Source: Phycisphaeraceae bacterium
Lineage (GTDB): Bacteria; Planctomycetota; Phycisphaerae; Phycisphaerales; UBA1924
Assembly (NCBI GenBank): GCA_019636795.1
Contig: JAHBWW010000001.1
Coordinates: 310,001-374,000, forward strand
Direction: 5' to 3'
Length of the DNA: 64,000 nt
Shown here: in pieces, positions 18,353 to 28,829 of the stretch
Layout of the letters: each line of letters begins with the position of its first letter
Position numbering within the stretch: the first letter of the stretch is position 1
Notes under the pieces: model-generated
Seen by the model: the letters and a program-made list of their open reading frames with translations, nothing else
What the model was told of the DNA's origin: nothing
The model's database searches: none
Translations under genes and position numbers: made by a program

Positions 18353-19555
18353 ATGTCACGCGCTGCAACCAGCCTGAGTTCGTTCGTGTTTCTGGCGGCC
18401 AAGCCGACAGGGGGCCGTACGTTCGGGTTGCGTCAAGCCCGCAATGAGCGTGCACTGGCCGAGACACTGCGGCGCGACAAGCTGGTGCTTTTGCACACGT
18501 GGCAGATGCCGGGGTTCATGAGCCCCAAGCCTCGCATGAAGGCCAAGGATCACGCCGAGTTCAACACGCAGTTGTCCCAGTTGCTCAGCCGGGGTGTGCC
18601 TCTGATCGAGGCCCTTGAGGTTGCATCGACTGTGGTTTCGACATCGACCAGGCCGATGGTCGAGCGCATGCGCGACGAAGTGGCTGCGGGTTCAAGTTTC
18701 GCGGATGCCTGCCGCAAGGTTGGGGCATTCGACCGTGTCACAATTTCAGTGTATCGAGCAGCCGAGCGGAGCGGCGATCTTGCGGGCGCAGCTGAACAGT
18801 TGGCAACGAACATTCGCCGGCAGTTGCGCGTCGCGGGCAAAGCCGGAACGCTCATGATCTATCCCGCGATTGTCATGGCCATCAGCGTGCTTGCGGGCAC
18901 GTTCATGCTCACGTTCATCGTGCCCAAGATCGGGACTGCGCTCCTCGAAGCCAATATCGAACTTCCGACATATACCCGGGTCGTGCTGTTCCTCGGGCTC
19001 CTGCTGCGCGACAACGCACTGATAGTTCTCGCCCTTCTGGCCGTCCTGGCGGTGCTGGCGTATCTGGCGCGGTCGGCGATTCTGGGTGTCATTGCCAAAC
19101 TCATGCGTGTTCTGCCCGGCATTCGCGAAGTCGTGCTGACGCAGGAACTCTCGCGGTTTTTTACAGTGATGGCTGCCATGACGCGATCGGGCATCCCGCT
19201 TTCTGATGCTCTGGGCATCGCGGTCGAAGCGATTTCGCACCCCAAATTACGCGGCGACCTTTCGCACCTGCGCTCCAAACTCATCGAAGGCGGCGTGCTG
19301 CGGACGCTGATCGAGAAGGTCGAGACTCTTCCGCTTTCGACGCGCAGACTCCTGATCGCGGCCGATCGCGCGGGCGACCTTGAAAAGGCGTTCGACAGCC
19401 TGGCTGACGACATGGCCGATGCGCTTGATCGCAAGACGGAGCGCATGCTCAGTGCGCTCGAGCCATTGCTGATTGTGTTCATGTTCATCTTTATCGGATC
19501 GATCGTGATGTCGGTGATGTTGCCGATGATCCAGTTGACGGGGCAGGTGGCGTAG
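18353..19555 (+). CDS. gspF: type II secretion system inner-membrane protein F
   Basis: 400 residues. It contains two copies of the T2SS F/PilC domain: LSQLLSRGVPLIEALEVAS with three following membrane regions, then FFTVMAAMTRSGIPLSDALGIA and a C-terminal membrane helix (LLIVFMFIFIGSIVMSVMLPM). GspF/PilC proteins form the inner-membrane platform that couples the assembly ATPase to pseudopilus growth. It is the first gene of a nine-gene same-strand cluster; the next gene follows after 34 bases. No assembly ATPase gene is adjacent. Confidence 0.92.
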   Translation: MSRAATSLSSFVFLAAKPTGGRTFGLRQARNERALAETLRRDKLVLLHTWQMPGFMSPKPRMKAKDHAEFNTQLSQLLSRGVPLIEALEVASTVVSTSTRPMVERMRDEVAAGSSFADACRKVGAFDRVTISVYRAAERSGDLAGAAEQLATNIRRQLRVAGKAGTLMIYPAIVMAISVLAGTFMLTFIVPKIGTALLEANIELPTYTRVVLFLGLLLRDNALIVLALLAVLAVLAYLARSAILGVIAKLMRVLPGIREVVLTQELSRFFTVMAAMTRSGIPLSDALGIAVEAISHPKLRGDLSHLRSKLIEGGVLRTLIEKVETLPLSTRRLLIAADRAGDLEKAFDSLADDMADALDRKTERMLSALEPLLIVFMFIFIGSIVMSVMLPMIQLTGQVA

Positions 19556-19589
19556 CAGGGCAAGGTTTTCCTTGGGAAAGGTATCAGAC

Positions 19590-20009
19590 ATGACCAGTGG
19601 AACATTCAGGCCGCACATGGCGGTATCGCGTCGCGGTTTTTCGCTGCTCGAGATTTCGCTCGTGGTGGTGCTTATCGGGCTGCTGACCGCCGGTGCTGCG
19701 GTCGCGCTGCTCGGGCGCAGCGAATCGGCCAAGATTCGCATCACCAAGACCACGATGAATACGCTCAGCGGGCAGATTGACAGTTACATCGCCGAGGGCA
19801 ATGGCACGCCTCCGAGCGACTTGAACGTGCTTGTCCCGAAGTATGTCAAGCCGAGCATGCTCACCGATGCCTGGAAGCAACCGTTCTACTTCAACGCGCA
19901 AGGCACCGCTTCTGGGCAGCGTTACACACTCATGAGCTCTGGTCCCGATCGGCAGATGGGAACTCTTGACGACATTGACCTCTGGACGATGGACCTGACT
20001 TCGGATTGA
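19590..20009 (+). CDS. gspG: major pseudopilin, GspG-like
   Basis: 139 residues. Prepilin-type N-terminus RRGFSLLEISLVVVLIGLL with the Gly-Phe cleavage site and Glu at +5, then a GspG-type body: LNVLVPKYVKPSMLTDAWKQPFYF and SSGPDRQMGTLDDIDLW, matching the calcium-binding C-terminal loop of major pseudopilins. The ATG at 19590 is chosen because GGGAAAGG lies 8 bases upstream; an in-frame TTG at 19572 is unlikely. It would form the pseudopilus shaft after cleavage by a prepilin peptidase encoded elsewhere. Confidence 0.9.
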   Translation: MTSGTFRPHMAVSRRGFSLLEISLVVVLIGLLTAGAAVALLGRSESAKIRITKTTMNTLSGQIDSYIAEGNGTPPSDLNVLVPKYVKPSMLTDAWKQPFYFNAQGTASGQRYTLMSSGPDRQMGTLDDIDLWTMDLTSD

Positions 20010-20026
20010 GCCCAAGGGACGCCAGC

Positions 20027-20599
20027 ATGGACGGCATTGTGCGACAATCTCGGCGCTCGGCTCCGCAACGACGCGGCGTCACGCTGCTCGAAACGGTGCT
20101 CGCCACCGTTCTGGTCGCGATGGTTGCCTCGACGCTTGTCAGCGGTCTCGGGTATGCGCACGCGAGTCATCAGCGGCAGGTCCAGCAACTCGGAGCCGCC
20201 GAAGTCGCTAATCGCATCATGCTCCAGTTTCTCGATGACAAGAAGACGTTGCCGAGCAGTTCGCTCGCCATCGCTTACGGCCAGGATCGCTTCTACTGGC
20301 GTGTCGAGGAGCAGAAGATCGAACTCCGCATCAGCAGCCGCGGGCAGGCATCCGAGTCTTCGCGCACGAGCGGTTTGCGGCTTGATCGCCTTCAGTTAAT
20401 CACCGTGAATGTCTGGTATGAGCAGCAGCCCAACATCAATCCGGCGATCACGGGCGCACCCTCCGACTTCTCGCTCGTGCGCATTATGGACCCGGTCGCG
20501 ATTCGCAATCCGGATTCGATCACGCGCCTGCTCAATAGCGATGATGGACGTGCGGATCTGCTTAACCGCTTCTCGACATTCCAGCAGGGGGGCCAATGA
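20027..20599 (+). CDS. minor pseudopilin, GspI-like
   Basis: 190 residues. A class III signal sequence RRGVTLLETVLATVLVAMVAS with Glu at +5 follows a 23-residue basic leader. The body is divergent, but position between a GspG-like and a GspJ-like gene and overall size fit GspI. The ATG at 20027 has AAGGGA upstream; an in-frame TTG at 20006 overlapping the gspG stop is less likely. It overlaps the next gene by 4 bases, suggesting translational coupling. GspI versus GspH identity is inferred from gene order. Confidence 0.78.
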   Translation: MDGIVRQSRRSAPQRRGVTLLETVLATVLVAMVASTLVSGLGYAHASHQRQVQQLGAAEVANRIMLQFLDDKKTLPSSSLAIAYGQDRFYWRVEEQKIELRISSRGQASESSRTSGLRLDRLQLITVNVWYEQQPNINPAITGAPSDFSLVRIMDPVAIRNPDSITRLLNSDDGRADLLNRFSTFQQGGQ

Positions 20600-21771
20600 T
20601 GCGCACTCCCGCTGGGCAACGAGCGTTCACCTTGCTCGAAACCGTGCTCGCTGTGACGATCGGCGGGATGGTCATCCTCTCAACGGTCGGGTTGTTCGCG
20701 CTTCTGAACCGAACCGATGCGGTGCTCGATCGGCAGTACACGCAGTCGCGCCAGCTTGGCACGCTTCAGATCGTGCTTCGACGCTCGTTCAACACGATGC
20801 TGATGTCCGGCGACAACACGACAGCCTTGAGCCCTCCGGCATCGCAGGGTGGCGAAATCGTCGGCAGCGGACAACTCGTCGAGTCGGACCTTCCGCCATG
20901 GGACGGCACCGGCGAACGCCCTCGCGTCATCATCGAAGCGGATCGGTCTGCTGAACTCACGTTCGCATCGACGTTTGTACAGCCCGGGTTTGGCGACCCG
21001 ATGGGCGTGCCTCAGCGCATGGAACTGGTTCTCCCGCGGACGCCCGTGCCGGCTTCGATCCGTTTGCCCACGCAGAGCTGGCTTGTGCAGGGAATAAATG
21101 TCGAGCAGGAACTCGAGGTTTATGGCATCAGCGGCTCGATCCGGTGTGTTTTTGAATTGCGCCCGAACGGTTCACGCGAACTCATGCTTCGTGATGCGGG
21201 TATGACGCCGGCCGACGGCGAGCGCGTGGGACGCGAGCTCGAACCGGGCTGGACCTTGTGGTTCAGGCCTGTGTTTCCGGAGGAAGTGATCCGTGAAGGG
21301 CTCGGCGAGCCTCAGACGTCCGATGACATGCTCCGTGCCGCAGCCGAAGCCTATCCGATCATCCGCGGGGTCAAACGCGCCCGTTTCATCGCGTTCGACA
21401 ATGGGTATCGCAAGGCGACATTCGCCGCCCGCACAGCGACCGACCTGCCTGCGTATGTTGAGATCGAAATCGAAACCTACTCAGGGTTGAACGTGAACTG
21501 GATGTTCGAGGTTGGCTGGCTCAATGGTCCCGACCCGACCGCGCCGCCTCCCGCTGAGAATGAGACGAACACCGCGAACGCTCCGGGTCAGGGAAACAAC
21601 GCTGGCAACAATCAGAACGCGCCCGGCGGCGGACCTGGTGGCGGCGGACAGAACACCGGAGGCCGCGGCGGGACTCGACCCGATGCAGCACCGCAACGCC
21701 CCGGCACGCGACCGGGCGATACTCAACCGCAGCAAGGTTCGAGGCCCACACGCCCGGGAGGTGGGGGATGA
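20596..21771 (+). CDS. minor pseudopilin, GspJ-like, with Gly/Pro/Asn-rich tail
   Basis: 391 residues, much longer than typical GspJ (about 200). The N-terminus QRAFTLLETVLAVTIGGMVIL is a prepilin signal with Glu at +5, but Ala replaces Gly at -1. The globular part is followed by a tail of roughly 75 residues that is almost only Gly, Pro, Asn, Gln, Arg, Thr and Ala (from about residue 315 to the end). It probably sits at the pseudopilus tip with the I- and K-like proteins. The frame overlaps both neighbours by 4 bases. The function of the tail is unknown. Confidence 0.78.
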   Translation: MMRTPAGQRAFTLLETVLAVTIGGMVILSTVGLFALLNRTDAVLDRQYTQSRQLGTLQIVLRRSFNTMLMSGDNTTALSPPASQGGEIVGSGQLVESDLPPWDGTGERPRVIIEADRSAELTFASTFVQPGFGDPMGVPQRMELVLPRTPVPASIRLPTQSWLVQGINVEQELEVYGISGSIRCVFELRPNGSRELMLRDAGMTPADGERVGRELEPGWTLWFRPVFPEEVIREGLGEPQTSDDMLRAAAEAYPIIRGVKRARFIAFDNGYRKATFAARTATDLPAYVEIEIETYSGLNVNWMFEVGWLNGPDPTAPPPAENETNTANAPGQGNNAGNNQNAPGGGPGGGGQNTGGRGGTRPDAAPQRPGTRPGDTQPQQGSRPTRPGGGG

Positions 21772-22625
21772 GTAGGTGCCGTTCGCAACGCGGGTACGCC
21801 CTGCCATTGGTTTTCCTTTTGTCGATGGTTGTCGCATTCTCGCTGGCCATGGTCGTCGAGCGCAACGCGGCCAAGTCGAGAAATGTGCAGCGGCAGATCG
21901 AGTCGTACCGTTCGCATCACGCAGCCAAGGGCTTGCAGGAAGCCATATCCGCCTGGATCAGCACTCAAAATGCGCGGTCCGTCGCCGATTCGCTCGGCGA
22001 GAACGGGCACGCCATGGATATCACACTGCCCGATCGCAGCGTCGTCTCGGTCTTTCTGCGCGACGGCCAAGGCTCGATGCTCGAGCCTCAGGCTGCCGAA
22101 TCGGCAGCGCTTGCCGATGCTCAGGCCCTCAAGCAGAGGCTGGATTTGCTCTGCCGGATCGACAAGCTAGAGATCAAGGATTACGTGCGTCCGCTCGGTC
22201 CATTTGCCATCAGCGTGAACTCAGCGCCGCAGGTCGTCCTTACGGCCGTCGCCGAGTTTCTGGTCGGGACGAACGCTGCACCGGAGTTTGTGGCAAAGAT
22301 TCTTGACAAGCGTCAGCAGACTTCGGGGCGGCTGCAACGGACCGACCTGACCGCCATCGGTGCCGAGATGGGTCTGCCCAATGAGGTGCGCAATCGGATC
22401 AACAGCATTCTGTCGGTGCAGCCTGAACTGTGGTACGTCACGATCGAACTGCGCGGGGGCAGCGGGGTTTCAAGCCAGCGCGTGACCGCACGATATGGGG
22501 GTCTGGTCCCGATTCGAGCAAACACCGGCGCGACTGGCAGCAGTGCCTGGGAACAGCCCGGCGTGTTTCTCACGTGGGAAGACCTCGGCGTAGAGTACAT
22601 CGATCCCGGAGGGAATTTGCCATGA
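21768..22625 (+). CDS. minor pseudopilin, GspK-like
   Basis: 285 residues. The N-terminus QRGYALPLVFLLSMVVAFSL has a prepilin-like Gly-aromatic cleavage site but no Glu at +5, the hallmark of GspK, the tip pseudopilin. The SAM-like region includes FAISVNSAPQVVLTAVAEFL (GspK has a similar Leu/Asn-rich helix-hairpin-helix segment) and IGAEMGLPNEVRNRINSIL. ATGA overlap with both neighbours. Identity rests on these features and gene order. Confidence 0.8.
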   Translation: MSRCRSQRGYALPLVFLLSMVVAFSLAMVVERNAAKSRNVQRQIESYRSHHAAKGLQEAISAWISTQNARSVADSLGENGHAMDITLPDRSVVSVFLRDGQGSMLEPQAAESAALADAQALKQRLDLLCRIDKLEIKDYVRPLGPFAISVNSAPQVVLTAVAEFLVGTNAAPEFVAKILDKRQQTSGRLQRTDLTAIGAEMGLPNEVRNRINSILSVQPELWYVTIELRGGSGVSSQRVTARYGGLVPIRANTGATGSSAWEQPGVFLTWEDLGVEYIDPGGNLP

Positions 22626-23404
22626 CCACAAGACTTTCTCGATCACAAGCCAAGCGGAACACCTTGCTCGCGCAGGCCGGTGCGGCTGTGCTGCTCGGCG
22701 GCGCGGTGGTTGTCGCTGCGGTCGGGCTCCCTTCGAGTTCATCGCCCGAGGTTGCACCAGTGTCGATCGAGCAGGTGATGGCCGAGCGGGCAGCCGAACG
22801 CCAGCGTGTTGACAGCCTCAAGGTTGTTGATGAAGAGCGCGAGCATCCGCGGGTCGCGATGTCGAGCATCGCCACGCGGCTGATGGTCCTGCACGATGTG
22901 CCCAAAGCGGTCGAGCCGCAGACTGAACCAGTCGAGGAGATTCCGACTTATGTCAGTGATGAGCCGGAAAAGGCCGAGATCAAGTTTCTCGGTTTCATCT
23001 CCGAGCCGACCCGCCGCGTGGCGCTTCTTTCGGTCAACGGGCAACAGCGGTTCGTGGCTCAGGGCGCGACAGCATCGTTCACGCTCGAAGGCTCGGCGCC
23101 GGTCAGAGTGAGCGTTGTGAGCATCGACGGCGACGAACTGGTGCTCGAGCGCCAGGGCGTACGCGAGACCTATCACAAGAGCCAGCGCGCCGGGCAAGTC
23201 GTGACCAAGATCGAAGGTCGAGCACCAACCGCAAGAACTCCCGAAAATCAGGCCGCCGCAGCGGCACGGTCTCAGGAGGAGGAAATCGAACGTCGCAGGC
23301 AAGAGGCCATGGAACGCCGACAACGCATGATCGACTCGAACCGTCGCGACGGCGAGCAGCGGCTGAACATCGATCCGGACCGTATGCAAAACCAGCGCAA
23401 CTGA
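22622..23404 (+). CDS. GspC/PilP-like inner-membrane protein
   Basis: 260 residues. A single N-terminal membrane anchor (about residues 16-40) is followed by a linker and a small beta domain: IKFLGFISEPTRRVALLSVNGQQRFVAQGATASF, then VSVVSIDGDELVLERQGVRETY. This resembles the HR domain of GspC or the PilP domain, which link the inner-membrane platform to the outer-membrane secretin. The C-terminal 50 residues are highly charged and probably helical (EEEIERRRQEAMERRQR). The ATG at 22622 overlaps the GspK-like stop. Assignment is by fold pattern and context. Confidence 0.72.
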   Translation: MTTRLSRSQAKRNTLLAQAGAAVLLGGAVVVAAVGLPSSSSPEVAPVSIEQVMAERAAERQRVDSLKVVDEEREHPRVAMSSIATRLMVLHDVPKAVEPQTEPVEEIPTYVSDEPEKAEIKFLGFISEPTRRVALLSVNGQQRFVAQGATASFTLEGSAPVRVSVVSIDGDELVLERQGVRETYHKSQRAGQVVTKIEGRAPTARTPENQAAAAARSQEEEIERRRQEAMERRQRMIDSNRRDGEQRLNIDPDRMQNQRN

Positions 23405-23454
23405 TTGTCCACTCGCCCGCGAGTGGAACTGGAGATTCTAAGGAGTAGGCTCGA

Positions 23455-25008
23455 TTGACCGCACCTGTCTGTTATCTTGCTCGATGCGATCGCGGCGGCC
23501 GAATGGTCGGGCTTCGTGTCATGGACCGTCACGATCAGGCGACTTGGCATTGCCCGGTCGATCAGATGCCTGCAGTCGAATCCGACGCGCGCGCGGCTGC
23601 CGAGTGGCTCGCCGATCGTCTGAGCCGCAATGGGAAGGCCATATCGCGACTCGTCGTCGACGTCGATGGCGGTGTGTGCTCATGGGTCACGACCAACGAC
23701 ACCAGTGACCAGGTCCTTCGCGCCCTGATTGAGCCTCGCTTCGACGAGGGCGAATCCACGCAGGCGAGTCGATTTCCGGATCTTCAGGGCGAGACAGCGC
23801 TCCAGCCGCTGCATGAGCGGGAGTCAGCAAGAAAACCGACCAAAAAATCGCAAAGCGAACCGCAAAGAACTCCAGTCGCCGCTCTACCGGTCGTGCCCGC
23901 GCGATTGCTGATCGATCATCTCGATCGGCTCGGCATCCGCGTGCACGCAGTCGAAGCGCTCTGGCAGGCCATCGCGCAGGCGTGGGATCCTTCGATGTCG
24001 GTCGGCCTCGGCGGCGAAAACGCACAACGCGTCATCGCCGAGACGCAACCCATCGTCGCTGTTGTTGTGCTCGATCCTGCAGGACGGCTGGTCTGGTCGT
24101 GGTCGCACGCGGGCACCTGGCTCGCCGGCGGATCATTGCGATTGCAGACACGCAAGCCCGACGAACTACCGACCGATTCCGGCCAAGCGACTTCTGCACA
24201 GCGGCCATTGGTAACAACCGCCGACATCGGGCGCCTCGGGACCGACTGGCTCGCGTGGTCGGTCCAGATCGGGTGTCTGCCGGCGCGCACGATCATCGTC
24301 GGCGATCCGGCTGTTGACCCGGCGGGCCTGAATGCACAAGGCATCGCACAAGCGCTCCTGCGCACCATCCCCGATGCCGCAATCGACTTTGTGCGGGAGT
24401 CTGACCCGCTCGGCGCGACGCTCTCGAAACTGGCCGATCGTGAATCAGCCCAGTCGCCCGGCATCGAGGAACTGACTAATCGCCCCGGGCGCTCGCACCG
24501 CGCGATGTATGTCTGGAGCACAGCGGCACTGCTCGGGGCAGCCGCACTTCTTGCAGTCGGCGCATGGAAGATCTGGAGCATGGCTTCCGACCGATCACAG
24601 GAAGCCCGCAGCATCGAGGGCCAGTATCTTGATCTTGTGAAGGATACGAACCTGCCGCTTCGCACCGCGCTGATCGACCTTGAACTTCAACTCTCGAAGT
24701 TGAAGCAATCGCGGGTTGATCTGTCAAGTGTGATTCAACCCCCCAGGCCAGTTTTGCAGGAACTCGAAGCCTTGTCGTTCGTCCTGGCCAGCAACGACAT
24801 CACTCTGCGCGAACTGAGCGTCACAAGTGTGTCCGTTTCAATCAAAGCCGACGTTGCCGATACGCGCACGTTCGAAGAACTCTCTCAAGCCATTCGATCG
24901 GTTGCGGGTTCATCGATCACTGATTGGCGCACGAATCTGGTGCAGCGCGGCACGCGTGTCGAGTGCACGTTCACCGGCACCTGGCCGCCACGCGAAGGAG
25001 GAACGTGA
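23455..25008 (+). CDS. GspL / PilM-PilN-like assembly protein
   Basis: 517 residues starting with TTG, supported by AAGGAG 9 bases upstream. The N-terminal two thirds look like a degenerate actin-like cytoplasmic domain (PIVAVVVLDPAGRLVWSWSHAG). A membrane helix lies near residues 355-372 (STAALLGAAALLAVGAWKIW), and a PilN-like periplasmic coiled coil plus beta domain follows (ALIDLELQLSKLKQSRVDLSS; DITLRELSVTSVSVSIKAD). This is the PilM-PilN/GspL arrangement in one chain. It would recruit the ATPase to the platform. The stop overlaps the next start. Confidence 0.75.
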   Translation: MTAPVCYLARCDRGGRMVGLRVMDRHDQATWHCPVDQMPAVESDARAAAEWLADRLSRNGKAISRLVVDVDGGVCSWVTTNDTSDQVLRALIEPRFDEGESTQASRFPDLQGETALQPLHERESARKPTKKSQSEPQRTPVAALPVVPARLLIDHLDRLGIRVHAVEALWQAIAQAWDPSMSVGLGGENAQRVIAETQPIVAVVVLDPAGRLVWSWSHAGTWLAGGSLRLQTRKPDELPTDSGQATSAQRPLVTTADIGRLGTDWLAWSVQIGCLPARTIIVGDPAVDPAGLNAQGIAQALLRTIPDAAIDFVRESDPLGATLSKLADRESAQSPGIEELTNRPGRSHRAMYVWSTAALLGAAALLAVGAWKIWSMASDRSQEARSIEGQYLDLVKDTNLPLRTALIDLELQLSKLKQSRVDLSSVIQPPRPVLQELEALSFVLASNDITLRELSVTSVSVSIKADVADTRTFEELSQAIRSVAGSSITDWRTNLVQRGTRVECTFTGTWPPREGGT

Positions 25009-25577
25009 TGCCCGACCTTCGATCCATGACCGATGACGAGCGTTTCGAGTCGGCAATGGCTGCGACGACCTTCGAACGCCGCAACCGCCCTCGCCACCTG
25101 CTGCTGCTGCCATTGTTGCTCTTTCTCGCGGCTGCTATTGCGATCGTGGTCGCGCTCTACACACACGAGTCATCGCGCATCCGCGTCGGGCAGGAGCAGG
25201 CCCGTTACAAGCGTCTGGTGCAGGGGGTGGCCGATCTTCGCGATCTGCAAGGGGCGCAGAGTCAGGCCAGCGGCGGTGCCTACGAGCCCGTTCCGAACCT
25301 GCTCAGTCGCATGGAAGGCTTTGCGCGTGATGCCGGCCTGACACGCAGTCTGAGCATCCCCACGACGCGCGTTGATCGCAGCGAAGGCGCTCGTCGACTG
25401 AGTTACACCTATTCAAACATCACCGACCCTTCAATCAGTGCCTTGCTCGCCTGGGTCGAGATTTCGTGTGAGCAGGTGCCCGGCATGTTCGTCAACAGCA
25501 TCACGCTCAAGCCCGCCAGTACGCAGGGCTGGACCGTTGATGTCACCTTTGCCCGATGGGAACGGGAGTCTTCATGA
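25008..25577 (+). CDS. GspM / PilO-like assembly protein
   Basis: 189 residues. One membrane helix (about residues 29-49, RHLLLLPLLLFLAAAIAIVVALY), a short coiled coil, and a ferredoxin-like periplasmic domain (NLLSRMEGFARDAGL, then SALLAWVEISCEQVPGMFVNSITL), matching the GspM/PilO plan. It probably pairs with the preceding PilN-like protein. The ATG at 25008 has GAAGGAGGAA just upstream and overlaps the previous stop; a longer upstream frame is a shadow. Confidence 0.75.
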   Translation: MPDLRSMTDDERFESAMAATTFERRNRPRHLLLLPLLLFLAAAIAIVVALYTHESSRIRVGQEQARYKRLVQGVADLRDLQGAQSQASGGAYEPVPNLLSRMEGFARDAGLTRSLSIPTTRVDRSEGARRLSYTYSNITDPSISALLAWVEISCEQVPGMFVNSITLKPASTQGWTVDVTFARWERESS

Positions 25578-26191
25578 GTATTGTTCGTTTGGCTCGTCTT
25601 TCGTCCGCGTTCGTTCTGGTTGTTTGCGCCATGCTTGTGCCCGCCGGGTGCGGCAGTTCACCCAAGCGAGCAGCCAACACGTCGCAAGTGCCGCCCTCGC
25701 GCGGGCCGGAAGCCGACGCCATGATTGCTCGCGCCGACGTTCTGGCCGCTCGCGGTAACTCCGAAGGCGCAGCTTCCTTGTATCGTGAGGCTCTCTCAAT
25801 CGCGCCCGACCGGTACATCGCGTGGAACAACCTTGGTGTCGAGCTGATGAACCTGGGCAACAACATCGATGCGGTTGCTGCGTTCAAGGTTGCTGCCGAT
25901 CTTTCGCCGCGCGACCCGAGGCCACTGGCCAACGTCGGGCTTGTCTATCAGAACATCGGATGGGCACAGGACGCGCTCGAGTACTACGAACGCTCGCTCC
26001 AGCGCGACCCGGCCTTCCTCGACGCGCTGCGAGGCTGGGCTCTGGCCGAGGAGCACCTCAACTACGCCTCGCTCGAATCACTCGAACGAATCAAGCGCGC
26101 CACACTCATGGAGTCCGATCCGCAGTGGCGCGAGTTCTTCGAGCGGCGGCGCTTTCGCATTCAGGATCAACTCAACCGATCAAGCGAGTAA
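25574..26191 (+). CDS. TPR-repeat lipoprotein
   Basis: 205 residues. Lipoprotein signal with lipobox VPAGC (Cys near residue 25), then three to four tetratricopeptide-type repeats: ARGNSEGAASLYREALSIAPDRYIAW, LGNNIDAVAAFKVAADLSPRDPRP and IGWAQDALEYYERSLQRDPAFLDA. Its overlap with the GspM/PilO-like gene makes it the last gene of the secretion operon. It may act like a pilotin or PilF protein that helps secretin assembly at the outer membrane; that role is inferred from context only. Confidence 0.82.
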   Translation: MSIVRLARLSSAFVLVVCAMLVPAGCGSSPKRAANTSQVPPSRGPEADAMIARADVLAARGNSEGAASLYREALSIAPDRYIAWNNLGVELMNLGNNIDAVAAFKVAADLSPRDPRPLANVGLVYQNIGWAQDALEYYERSLQRDPAFLDALRGWALAEEHLNYASLESLERIKRATLMESDPQWREFFERRRFRIQDQLNRSSE

Positions 26192-26233
26192 CACGAGCCC
26201 AGAAAGTGCAACGTGGCGCACCGCGCCATGGCC

Positions 26234-28297
<2,064 letters not shown>

Positions 28298-28440
28298 GCC
28301 GCGCTCCTTCCGCTCGATCGAGCAACCCAATCTGATTGATGGGTTCAAAAGATACTGTACTCGATGGCGCGGTGCGCGTGAGTCCGGGTACTCACGTTCG
28401 CTTGAACTGCTGTAACGGTTGGCTGTTGCTGGGGTTGCAG

Positions 28441-28706
28441 CACGGGTAAAAACCGGTGTCGACAAAAAATCGACGCCGGGCCGTGGCGCAGCCCGACGCC
28501 GGGTGGGTAGGTGGCTTGCGATAAACCCTGAGGGCTCTGTGCCCGACGCGGGACGGTTGGTCCCTGCTCAGACTTGCCCCCGGGCCGATGCCCCGTAAGG
28601 GCATCCCGTGACCGGTGATTCGCCAACTACCCCGAAATGTCGTGTCCGCGAACCGCTCACCCCAGAGGAGCAGATTCGTGGATGTCCCAGACCAAAGGCC
28701 TGTTCT
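28441..28706. other. structured intergenic region, candidate non-coding RNA
   Basis: No convincing gene lies in the 530 bases between acs and mqnA, but this part is rich in inverted repeats: a hairpin at 28453-28479 (stem GTCGA/TCGAC extended by CCGG/CCGG), a closing stem GGGTAG-x-TGGC with GCCA-x-CTACCC enclosing about 28516-28619, and inside it hairpins GGGC/GCCC, GCGGGAC/GTCCCTGC and GATGCCC/GGGCATC (loop CGTAA). On the minus strand the 28453-28479 hairpin is followed by TTTTT, like an intrinsic terminator. On the plus strand several stems gain G-U pairs. I could not match it to 6S, tmRNA, RNase P, SRP RNA or a riboswitch family I know. Strand is unresolved. Confidence 0.5.
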
Positions 28707-28829
28707 GGATTGAAAGATACGCCAAATTCAGAAAGATGCCATGAATCTTGAAACACCGTCTGACTTTTCATCGGTCAAATGGTCCGAAAGTGAAGAGAGG
28801 CAATCCTGCATCGAGGCTAAAGTCCGGAT

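Noticed and set aside
21540-21771. Gly/Pro-rich repeat region as a DNA repeat or CRISPR-like array
   Set aside because: It is irregular at DNA level and lies in frame as the C-terminal tail of the GspJ-like protein.
28441-28706. 6S RNA, tmRNA, RNase P RNA or cobalamin riboswitch
   Set aside because: None of the core conserved sequences of these RNAs is present, and the multi-hairpin layout does not fit the 6S rod. Kept as an unassigned structured region.
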